DNA of 64,000 nucleotides from Pantoea sp. 18069 (GTDB lineage: Bacteria > Pseudomonadota > Gammaproteobacteria > Burkholderiales > Burkholderiaceae_C). The notes beneath the pieces are model-generated. The model was not told where the DNA came from and did not search any database. It saw nothing but the letters and a program-made list of their open reading frames with translations. The position numbers and the translations under genes are program-made. Below, in pieces: positions 34,565 through 41,814 of the stretch (the first letter of the stretch is position 1; every line of letters starts with the position of its first letter). The stretch is from positions 62,001 to 126,000 of the forward strand of contig NZ_CACSJA010000004.1 of the NCBI RefSeq assembly GCF_902706035.1, written 5' to 3'.

Positions 34565-36649
34565 CTACGCCGCCTGCACCTGCACCGTGCAGTCGTAGAA
34601 GCTCGGCGCGCGGCCGATGTCGGTCAGGTGCTGGTGGGTCAGCTCGTTGACGTTGGTGCCGTTGGCGCCGTCCTTGCGCCACCAGATGCCCAGGCCCACG
34701 ACCAGGCCTTCGCGCGCGCGGCCGTTGACGCTCGCGTGGCACAGGTGTTCGCCGCGCGCGTTGAACACGCGCACCAGCGCGCCGTCCCGGATGCCGCGCG
34801 TGGCCGCGTCCTGCGGGTGCATCTCGAGCAGAGGCCGGCCTTCGGCGTTGCGCAGCTTCTGCACGTTGACGAAGGTGCTGTTGAGGAAGTTGCGCGCCGG
34901 CGGCGAGATCATCGCCAGCGGATAGGGGCCCTGCGGGTCGGGCTGTTCGTGGTTGGGCAGGTAGTCGGGCAGCGGGTTGATGCCCAGGGCTTCGAGGCTG
35001 GCGCTGAGAAATTCGCACTTGCCCGAAGGCGTGGCGAAGCCGCCGTCGGCAAATGGCGCGTCGGGCACGGGCAGGTGGGCGAAGCCGGTCTCCAGGAGCT
35101 GGTCGAAATCGACCTGCGAGGATTCGATGGCCTGGCGGCACAGCGCCTCGTCGCCGTCTGCAAAGCAGGGCGCCGCGAACGCCGGGTCCAGCGCGGCCAT
35201 GCGCGCGGCGAGGTCGCGGAAGATCTGCGCATTGCTCCTGGCCTCGCCCACGGGCGCGATCGCGGGGCGGTTGAGCAGCACGTCGGTGTGGCCGTAGCTG
35301 CCGTGGATGTCCCAGTGCTCGAGCTGGGTCGTGGCCGGCAGCACGTAGTCTGCGTGGTCGGCGGTGTCCGTGAGGAAATGCTCGATGACCACCGTGAACA
35401 GGTCGTCGCGCGCAAAGCCCTGCGCCACCTTGGCCGATTCGGGCGCCACGGCCACGGGGTTGCTGTTGTAGACCACGACGGCCTCGATGCGCGCACCGAA
35501 GGCGCCGCCGCCGGGCTCGAGCAGCGCATTGCCTATGGTGCTCATGTTCACGGTGCGCGGGCGGCGCGCGCCCAGCAGCTGGGGCAGCTGCAGCGCGGCG
35601 CGGCGCGCGGGCAGCGCGGCCGACGACGACAGCAGCAGGCCGCCCGCGCGGTGGCGCCAGGCGCCGGTGAGCGCGGGCAGGCAGGCGATGGCGCGCACCG
35701 CGTTGCCGCCGCCGCGCGCGCGCTGCACGCCGTAGTTCAGGCGTATCGCCGCGCGCTCGGTCGTGCCGTAGGCGCGCGCGAGTTCGAGGATCTGCTCCAC
35801 GGGCAGGCCGCAGACTTCGGCCGCGCGTTCGGGCGGCCATTCGAGCGCGCGCTCGCGCAGCGCGTCCCAGCCCAGCGTGTGGCGCGCGAGGTAGTCGTGG
35901 TCCAGCCAGTCGTTGCGGATCAGCGCGTGCATCAGCGCCAGCGCCAGCGCGGCGTCGGTGCCGGGGCGCAGCTGCAGATGTTCATGGCATTTGTCGGCGG
36001 TCTCGGTCTTGCGTGGGTCTATGCAGACCAGGCGCGCGCCGGCGCGCTTGGCGGCCTGGGCGTAGCGCCAGAAATGCAGGTTGCTGCCTATGCTGTTGCT
36101 GCCCCAGATGATGATCAGCTGGCTTTCGGCGAAGAACTGCACGCGCATGCCCACCTTGCCGCCGTAGGTGTGCACCAGCGCTTCGCCACCGGCGCTCGAG
36201 CAGATGGTGCGGTCGAGCAGCGAGGCGCCCAGCTGGTGGAAAAAGCGCCGGTCCATGCTCTCGCCCTGCACCAGCCCCATGGTGCCCGCATAGCTGTAGG
36301 GCAGGACAGCTTCGGGCGCGCGCTGCGCGATGGCGTGCAATCGCTGCGCGATGTCGGTCAGCGCCTCGTCCCAGGACACGGGCGTGAACTGGCCGCTGCC
36401 CTTGGGGCCGGAGCGCCTGAGCGGCGTCAGCACGCGCTCGGCGTGGTAGGTGCGTTCGGGGTATTTGCTGACCTTGGCGCAGAGCACGCCGTCGGTCTGC
36501 GGGTGTGCGGGATTGCCCTGGACCTTTGTTGCCACGCCGTCGACCACCGTGGTCAGCAGCGCGCAGGTGTCGGGGCAGTCGTGCGGGCAGGCGCCGCGCA
36601 CGACGGTGGCTGCGCCGGGCGCGGGGGACAGGCTGTCGGAAGAGGACAT
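34565..36649 (-). CDS. Molybdopterin-dependent oxidoreductase with N-terminal [4Fe-4S] motif
   Basis: 694-aa member of the DMSO reductase family. Start MSSSDSLSPAPG, then the cluster motif CPHDCPDTCALL with a fourth Cys in GVLCAKVSKYPERTYH (N-terminal [4Fe-4S] domain). The molybdopterin domain includes SYAGTMGLVQGESM, IIIWGSNSIGSNLH and CIDPRKTETADKC. A likely Mo-ligand Cys is in TICSSAGGEA. The C-terminal dinucleotide-binding domain is near FNARGEHLCHASVN. No Tat signal, electron-transfer or membrane subunit genes follow, so it is probably cytoplasmic and single-subunit. A frame extending upstream to 37198 is a shadow of the M20 gene. Substrate unknown. Confidence 0.87.
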   Translation of the reverse strand: MSSSDSLSPAPGAATVVRGACPHDCPDTCALLTTVVDGVATKVQGNPAHPQTDGVLCAKVSKYPERTYHAERVLTPLRRSGPKGSGQFTPVSWDEALTDIAQRLHAIAQRAPEAVLPYSYAGTMGLVQGESMDRRFFHQLGASLLDRTICSSAGGEALVHTYGGKVGMRVQFFAESQLIIIWGSNSIGSNLHFWRYAQAAKRAGARLVCIDPRKTETADKCHEHLQLRPGTDAALALALMHALIRNDWLDHDYLARHTLGWDALRERALEWPPERAAEVCGLPVEQILELARAYGTTERAAIRLNYGVQRARGGGNAVRAIACLPALTGAWRHRAGGLLLSSSAALPARRAALQLPQLLGARRPRTVNMSTIGNALLEPGGGAFGARIEAVVVYNSNPVAVAPESAKVAQGFARDDLFTVVIEHFLTDTADHADYVLPATTQLEHWDIHGSYGHTDVLLNRPAIAPVGEARSNAQIFRDLAARMAALDPAFAAPCFADGDEALCRQAIESSQVDFDQLLETGFAHLPVPDAPFADGGFATPSGKCEFLSASLEALGINPLPDYLPNHEQPDPQGPYPLAMISPPARNFLNSTFVNVQKLRNAEGRPLLEMHPQDAATRGIRDGALVRVFNARGEHLCHASVNGRAREGLVVGLGIWWRKDGANGTNVNELTHQHLTDIGRAPSFYDCTVQVQAA

Positions 36650-36812
36650 GGCGTTCGTGGGGCTGAAAGTCTGGCGGTGCGCCGCAGGTGCGCGGCGCCC
36701 TGCGCCATTGTCTCGCAGCCGGCCCGGCTGCGCGCGCAACCACTGTCCATGCCGGGGTTGTCGCTTGGGATACCGGCTTGCGGCCACAATGGACGGCAGG
36801 AGGTTTCTGTCC

Positions 36813-38021
36813 ATGTCGCTGATTGAAGAGATTGTTGCGCAGGCCGATGAGCTGGCTGCCCTGCGCCGAGACATCCATGCCCACCCCGAGCTGTGCTTCG
36901 AAGAGGTGCGCACGGCCGATGTGATCGCCGCCAAGCTGACCGAATGGGGCATTGCCGTGCGCCGCGGCCTGGGCAAGACCGGGGTGGTCGGCATCGTGCA
37001 CGGGCGCGACGCCGGCGCGAGCGGCCGGGCCCTGGGCCTGCGCGCCGACATGGACGCGCTGCCCATGCAGGAAGGCAATACCTTTGCGCATGCAAGCCGC
37101 CATGCGGGCAGGATGCATGGCTGCGGCCACGACGGCCATGTCGCGATGCTGCTGGCCGCGGCCCGGCACCTGGCGCGCCACCGCGATTTCGACGGCACGA
37201 TCTACCTGATCTTCCAGCCGGCCGAGGAAGGCGGCGGCGGCGCGCGCGCGATGATACGCGACGGCCTGTTCACGCGCTTTCCGATGCAGGCCGTGTTTGG
37301 CATGCACAACTGGCCCGGCATGGCCGAAGGCCGGATGGCCGTGAGCCCGGGGCCGGTCATGGCGTCGAGCAACGAGTTCAAGATCACGGTGCGCGGCAAG
37401 GGCGGCCATGCGGCCATGCCGCACCTGGTGCTGGACCCCGTGCCCGTGGCGGCGCAAATCATCATGGGCTTGCAGACCATCGTCAGCCGCAACCTCAAGC
37501 CAGTGGATGCGGGCGTGATTTCCGTGACCATGGTGCATGGCGGCGAGGCCAGCAACGTCGTGCCCGACACCGTGGAACTCGAAGGCACGGTGCGCACGTT
37601 CTCGGTCGCGGTGCTCGACATGATAGAGCAGCGCATGCAGCAGGTGATCGACGGCATCTGCGCCAGCCATGGCGTGCAGCATGCGTTCGTGTTCGAGCGC
37701 AATTACCCGCCGACCATCAACGCCGCGCCCGAGGCCGCGCTCGCGCGCAAGGTGATGGAGCGCGTGGTGGGCGCGGCCCAGGTGCTGGACCAGGAGCCGA
37801 CCATGGGCGCCGAAGACTTCGCCTACATGCTCGAAGAGAAGCCCGGAGCGTACTGCTTCATCGCCAATGGCGAAGGCGACCACCGCGCGATCGGCCATGG
37901 CGGCGGGCCCTGCATGCTGCACAACCCGAGCTATGACTTCAACGACCGGCTGATTCCGCTGGGCGCGACGTTCTGGGTCGAGCTGGCCAAGGAATGGCTG
38001 GCGCATCCGACGCGCAACTGA
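36813..38021 (+). CDS. M20-family amidohydrolase (hippurate hydrolase / N-acyl amino acid hydrolase type)
   Basis: 402-aa zinc-dependent M20 peptidase-like amidohydrolase that removes an acyl group from an amino acid. Conserved elements are the HAHPELCFEE start, LRADMDALPM, the metal motif MHGCGHDGHVAMLL, the Glu pair PAEEGGGGARAM, MHNWPG, and EDFAYMLEEKPGAYCFI. A strong AGGAGG site lies 10 bp before the ATG at 36813. No signal peptide. Divergent from the molybdopterin gene with a 163-bp spacer. Confidence 0.92.
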   Translation: MSLIEEIVAQADELAALRRDIHAHPELCFEEVRTADVIAAKLTEWGIAVRRGLGKTGVVGIVHGRDAGASGRALGLRADMDALPMQEGNTFAHASRHAGRMHGCGHDGHVAMLLAAARHLARHRDFDGTIYLIFQPAEEGGGGARAMIRDGLFTRFPMQAVFGMHNWPGMAEGRMAVSPGPVMASSNEFKITVRGKGGHAAMPHLVLDPVPVAAQIIMGLQTIVSRNLKPVDAGVISVTMVHGGEASNVVPDTVELEGTVRTFSVAVLDMIEQRMQQVIDGICASHGVQHAFVFERNYPPTINAAPEAALARKVMERVVGAAQVLDQEPTMGAEDFAYMLEEKPGAYCFIANGEGDHRAIGHGGGPCMLHNPSYDFNDRLIPLGATFWVELAKEWLAHPTRN

Positions 38022-38056
38022 GCCGCGTCACGCGTGCGCGCGGCATCCGGGGCGAT

Positions 38057-38248
38057 TCAGCGGGAGCGCACAAAGCTGTGCCAGATTCCCACGGCCGTGA
38101 CAATGCCCAGGCAGATGCCCGACAGCAGGTCGCCAAAACCGCCGTCGCTGAACAGTGCGCAGACCAGGCCGATGCCGGTCAGCACGCCCAACGCAATCGG
38201 CCAGCCCCAGAGGGCAAGAAAGCGGTTCTTCGCACGCGTCGCGGTCAT
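38057..38248 (-). CDS. Small two-helix membrane protein
   Basis: 63-aa hydrophobic protein with a basic N-terminus (MTATRAKNRF). Two probable transmembrane helices follow (LALWGWPIALGVLTGIGLV and GDLLSGICLGIVTAVGIWH). Its ATG overlaps the PepSY gene stop by ATGA, so it is translationally coupled and probably a partner of that protein. Resembles the small unnamed proteins that accompany PepSY proteins in iron-uptake regions. Function unknown. Confidence 0.75.
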   Translation of the reverse strand: MTATRAKNRFLALWGWPIALGVLTGIGLVCALFSDGGFGDLLSGICLGIVTAVGIWHSFVRSR

Positions 38249-39393
38249 GGTGTGGCCTCTTGAGGGGAAGTTGTCATGGCAGCGGGCTTGGCGGCGGTGC
38301 GGCCTTTCCTGAGCCACAGGTAGAGCCCAGTGCCCAGCACGAAGATGCTGGCGATGTCCAGCAGTGCCCAGAGGATCTGCATCGCCCGCCCGCCATAGTC
38401 GCCAAAGTGCAGCGGCTGGGACACCAGCAAGGCCGTGAGGTACCAGGGAATCTGCGGCGCCGCGGTGACCGCCGAGGTCTTGGCATCGACCAGCACGGGG
38501 TGCAGCAGGCGCGATGTCAGCGGCTCGTTGCCGCGCAGGAACACGGTGTTGTGGTGCGGGCTGGAATAGCTGGTGCCGGGAAAGGCAATGAAGGACAGCT
38601 TGGAGCCGGGCACTTGCTGCATCGCCGCGTCCAGCGACTGCTGCACGGGCGCGCGCTCGGCCAGGGCCACGGTGGGCTGGCCCTGGTAGGGGGCCAGCAC
38701 GCTGCTGAGCTGGTCATGCTGCCAGTACTTGATCACCAGGTCGGCCCAGGTATTGATCATGCCCGTGGCGCCGACGACAAACAGCCAGACCAGGGTCACG
38801 ATGCCCAGCAGATTGTGCAGGTCCAGCCATTTCACGCGCGCCGTGCGGTCGCGGCGCACGGTGCCGAAATCGAGCTTGCGCATGAAGGGCGCGTAGAGCA
38901 CCACGCCGCTGACGATGGCGACCAGCAGCAGCAAACCCATGAAGCCCAGGAACAGCTTGCCCGGCAGGCCGGCAAACAGGTCCACGTGCAGCTTGAACAT
39001 GACCCACATGAAGCCTTCATCGAAGCGCAGCTGCGGGGCCAGCAGTTCGGTGGTGCGCGCATCGACGATCACCGTGCGGAAGTCGTCGGTGTTCGCGGGC
39101 GTATGCGTCATGGTGACGTACCAGATGTCGTCGGTCTCGTCGGACTTGGAGACGAACTGCACGATGCGATCCGGATGCTGGGCGCGCGCCAGGTCCAGCA
39201 CCTTGTCCAGGCTCGCATGCGGCGTGTCCTTGGGCATGGCCGGGGCTTCGACTTCGGTGCCCAGCAGATGGCCGATCTCATGGTGAAAGATCAGCGGCAG
39301 GCCGGTCAGGCACAGCAGCAGCATGAATACGGTGCAGACCAGACTGCTCCATTTGTGCACCCAGGCCCAGATCTTGATGGTGTGGCTTTGCAT
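38245..39393 (-). CDS. PepSY-associated membrane protein
   Basis: 382-aa inner-membrane protein of the PepSY_TM family. Helices: VHKWSSLVCTVFMLLLCLTG near the N-terminus, GKLFLGFMGLLLLVAIVSGVV and NLLGIVTLVWLFVVGATGM in the middle, and a last one at the C-terminus. PepSY-type segments are periplasmic between helices. Family members near siderophore receptors are thought to take part in ferric-siderophore reduction or uptake. Located downstream of a TonB receptor and probably expressed with the iron genes; a likely terminator sits between. Confidence 0.88.
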   Translation of the reverse strand: MQSHTIKIWAWVHKWSSLVCTVFMLLLCLTGLPLIFHHEIGHLLGTEVEAPAMPKDTPHASLDKVLDLARAQHPDRIVQFVSKSDETDDIWYVTMTHTPANTDDFRTVIVDARTTELLAPQLRFDEGFMWVMFKLHVDLFAGLPGKLFLGFMGLLLLVAIVSGVVLYAPFMRKLDFGTVRRDRTARVKWLDLHNLLGIVTLVWLFVVGATGMINTWADLVIKYWQHDQLSSVLAPYQGQPTVALAERAPVQQSLDAAMQQVPGSKLSFIAFPGTSYSSPHHNTVFLRGNEPLTSRLLHPVLVDAKTSAVTAAPQIPWYLTALLVSQPLHFGDYGGRAMQILWALLDIASIFVLGTGLYLWLRKGRTAAKPAAMTTSPQEATP

Positions 39394-39415
39394 TGGCTTC
39401 GTTGCTTTGGATGAA

Positions 39416-39457
39416 AAGTCAAAGGCACCGCCCAGGCGTCTTGGCCCTGGCGGTGCC
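39416..39457 (-). terminator. Probable terminator or attenuator after TonB receptor
   Basis: Hairpin with perfect 9-bp arms GGCACCGCC / GGCGGTGCC (39424-39432 and 39449-39457). On the minus strand it is followed by the T-rich TTTGACTTTT. It lies between the TonB receptor and the PepSY gene, so it may reduce but not abolish read-through. Confidence 0.5.
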
Positions 39458-39470
39458 CTGCGGACTCAGA

Positions 39471-39588
39471 GTGGCTAACACGACCCAGCAAATCGAAGAT
39501 TTGCGGTTGTTACTAGGCGCGGAGCCGCAGGCAGTGCGAGTAGCACGACAAGGCGACGCAACGACGTAGCAAGGGTTGTGTTAGCCAC
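39471..39588. repeat. 118-bp palindromic intergenic element
   Basis: Outer inverted repeat of 16 bp, GTGGCTAACACGACCC at 39471-39486 and GGGTTGTGTTAGCCAC at 39573-39588, with one mismatch that still pairs as G-T in RNA. Inside is a perfect hairpin GCAAATC-GAA-GATTTGC at 39488-39504, plus GC-rich pairing segments. The layout resembles a mobile palindromic (REP/MITE-like) element. No coding potential. Confidence 0.7.
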
Positions 39589-39598
39589 ACTTAGGCGA

Positions 39599-41767
39599 TC
39601 AGAAGTCGATCTGGGCCGATAGCACCAGCGTGCGCGGCGCGCCCACGGTCACATAGCTGGGGTTGGTGCTGGTCACCCAGTACGCCTTGTTGGCCGCGTT
39701 TTCCAGGCTGGCGCGCAGAACCACGGGCTGGTTGCCGGCCTTGGTGGTGTAGCGCGCGCCGAGGTCAACGCGGCTCCAGCCGGGCATGCGCAGTTGGTTG
39801 GCCGCGTCAAAGTACATCGACGAGGTGCTGATCACGCGGCCGTTGAGGCTCAGGCCGGGCACCCAGGGGGTCTCCCAGTCGAGGCCGACGTTGAAGGTGC
39901 GCGCGGGCACGCCGTTGGCATCGTTGCCCTGATTGACGCCGCCGTCGGTGCGCGTCAGCTTGGCGTCGAGGAAGGCCGCGCTGGCCATCAGACGCAGGCC
40001 GCGTTGCACTTCGCCATAGGCCGTCAGTTCCAGGCCGCGGTTGCGCTGTTCGCCGCCAAAGCTGAACACGTTGCCTTCGGTGGTGGTCGAGGGCTGGGTG
40101 ATCTGGAACAGCGCGGCTTGCGTCATCAGCATGCCCCAGTCCTTTTTCACGCCGACTTCGATCTGCCTGGTCTTCCGCGGTGCGAACACCTGGCCGGCGT
40201 TGGCATAGGTCGGGCCGGCGGTCGAGCCGGCCTTCAGGCCCGCGGTGTAGTTGGTGTAGATCGAGGTGTCGCGCGAAGCCTTGAGCACCAGGCCGGCCAG
40301 GGGCGTCACCGCGCTGGCCTTGTAGGGGGTCGAACCGTTGACGCTCTTCTGGTTGATGCTCTGGTCACGCAGGCCCAGCGTCAGCAGCACGCGGTTGCCG
40401 GCAAAGGCCATGGTGTCGGCAATCGCCACGCTCTGCTGCTCCAGCTCGGCCGTCTTGCTGGCCGGGCCGCGCGGCGTCTCGAGGACCGGCAGCGGCGACG
40501 GGTTGTAGAGGCTGGACGGGGTGGACGTCGCGCTGGCGGCGTAGAAGTAGCCGGTCTCGCGCGCCATGTGGTTGGCGGACAGCACCAGCGTATGGGCTAC
40601 GCTGCCGGTCGTGAAGCGCGTGCGCAGGCCTGCATCGGCCGACAGGGTCTTGTTGTACTCGTCGTAGTAGCCGTTGGAGACAGTGAAGTTGCCCTGCGCA
40701 TCAGGCTCGGTGCCCCAGGCGCCGGGGAAATGCTGGAAGGACTTGGTGTTGCTGTAGCCGATGCCGCCATAGACCGTGGTGGCGTCGTTCAGGTCGTATT
40801 CGAGGCGCGACATCACGGTCTTGGCCCGGTCGGTCAGCTGCGTGCCCGGGTAGAAGTTCAGGCGCGCGTGCGGCACGGCGGGCACGCTGGTGGTGCCGCT
40901 GCGAAAGCCGATCTGCGGGCGCACTTCGTTGGTCTTGCCTTCGGTGGCCAGCGCATCCAACGACCAGCGCAGCTTGTCGCCGGCGTAATCCAGACCCAGC
41001 GAGCCCAGGCCCAGGCGCTGGCGGCCGCCGTCGATGTTGCCCTCGCCATTGCGCCACACGCCGTTGGCGCGCACGCCCCACTGGTTGTCGCTGCCGAAGC
41101 GCCGGCCCACATCGAGGTGGGTGCCCACCTGGCCCTGGCCCATGTAGGTGCCCGTGACGCGCGTCAGCGGCTCGTCGCCGGCACGCTTGGTCACCAGGTT
41201 GATGTTGCCGCCGACGCTGCCGCTGGGGCCCACGCCGTTGGTCAGCGAGCCCGGACCCTTGAGCACTTCGACGCGTTCGATCACCTCCAATGGCACGCGC
41301 GTGGCGGGCACGAGGCCGTAGAGGCCGTTGAACGAGACGTCACGCATGCCGAGGCTGAAGCCGCGGATCTGGAAGTCTTCGCCGAAGCCGCCGCGCGCCT
41401 GCAGCGTGCGCACCGAAGCGTCGCTCATCACCACGTCGGAGATGTTCAGCGCCTGCTGGTTCTCGATATAGGCCGAGGTGTAGTTGGTGGTGCTGAACGG
41501 CACGTTCATCAGGTCGGTGCGGCCCAGGATGCCCAGGTCGCCGCCGCGCGCCAGCTGGCCGCCCGAATAGTTCTTTTGCAGGCCGCCAATGGCCGCGGCC
41601 TGGTCGCTGACAACCACTTCCTGCAGCGCCTTGTCGGTGGTCTGGGCGCCAGCGCCCAGGGAGGCCATGGCCAGGCCGGTGCCCAGGCATTGCGCCATCA
41701 GGCGCACGAGAGGCTTGGCGGCAAAGCGCCGGGAATCGGAGTAAGAACGATTTTTCATCACATTCAC
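39599..41767 (-). CDS. TonB-dependent siderophore receptor (no STN domain)
   Basis: 722-aa outer-membrane receptor with signal peptide (LMAQCLGTGLAMASLGAGAQ). The plug domain has QIRGFSLGMRDVSFNGLYG, EVIERVEVLKGPGSL and GSVGGNINLVTKRA. A long beta-barrel follows, ending SAQIDF with terminal Phe. The likely TonB box lies near LQEVVVSDQ. An alternative start three codons later is equally possible. It lacks the STN signalling domain of the next receptor (41815-44331), so it is a simple transporter. 47 bp separate the two receptor genes. Confidence 0.92.
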   Translation of the reverse strand: MNVMKNRSYSDSRRFAAKPLVRLMAQCLGTGLAMASLGAGAQTTDKALQEVVVSDQAAAIGGLQKNYSGGQLARGGDLGILGRTDLMNVPFSTTNYTSAYIENQQALNISDVVMSDASVRTLQARGGFGEDFQIRGFSLGMRDVSFNGLYGLVPATRVPLEVIERVEVLKGPGSLTNGVGPSGSVGGNINLVTKRAGDEPLTRVTGTYMGQGQVGTHLDVGRRFGSDNQWGVRANGVWRNGEGNIDGGRQRLGLGSLGLDYAGDKLRWSLDALATEGKTNEVRPQIGFRSGTTSVPAVPHARLNFYPGTQLTDRAKTVMSRLEYDLNDATTVYGGIGYSNTKSFQHFPGAWGTEPDAQGNFTVSNGYYDEYNKTLSADAGLRTRFTTGSVAHTLVLSANHMARETGYFYAASATSTPSSLYNPSPLPVLETPRGPASKTAELEQQSVAIADTMAFAGNRVLLTLGLRDQSINQKSVNGSTPYKASAVTPLAGLVLKASRDTSIYTNYTAGLKAGSTAGPTYANAGQVFAPRKTRQIEVGVKKDWGMLMTQAALFQITQPSTTTEGNVFSFGGEQRNRGLELTAYGEVQRGLRLMASAAFLDAKLTRTDGGVNQGNDANGVPARTFNVGLDWETPWVPGLSLNGRVISTSSMYFDAANQLRMPGWSRVDLGARYTTKAGNQPVVLRASLENAANKAYWVTSTNPSYVTVGAPRTLVLSAQIDF

Positions 41768-41814
41768 GTCACAGGTTATGGAAAAGAAAAACGGGGCGGC
41801 AGGTCTGCCGGGTG

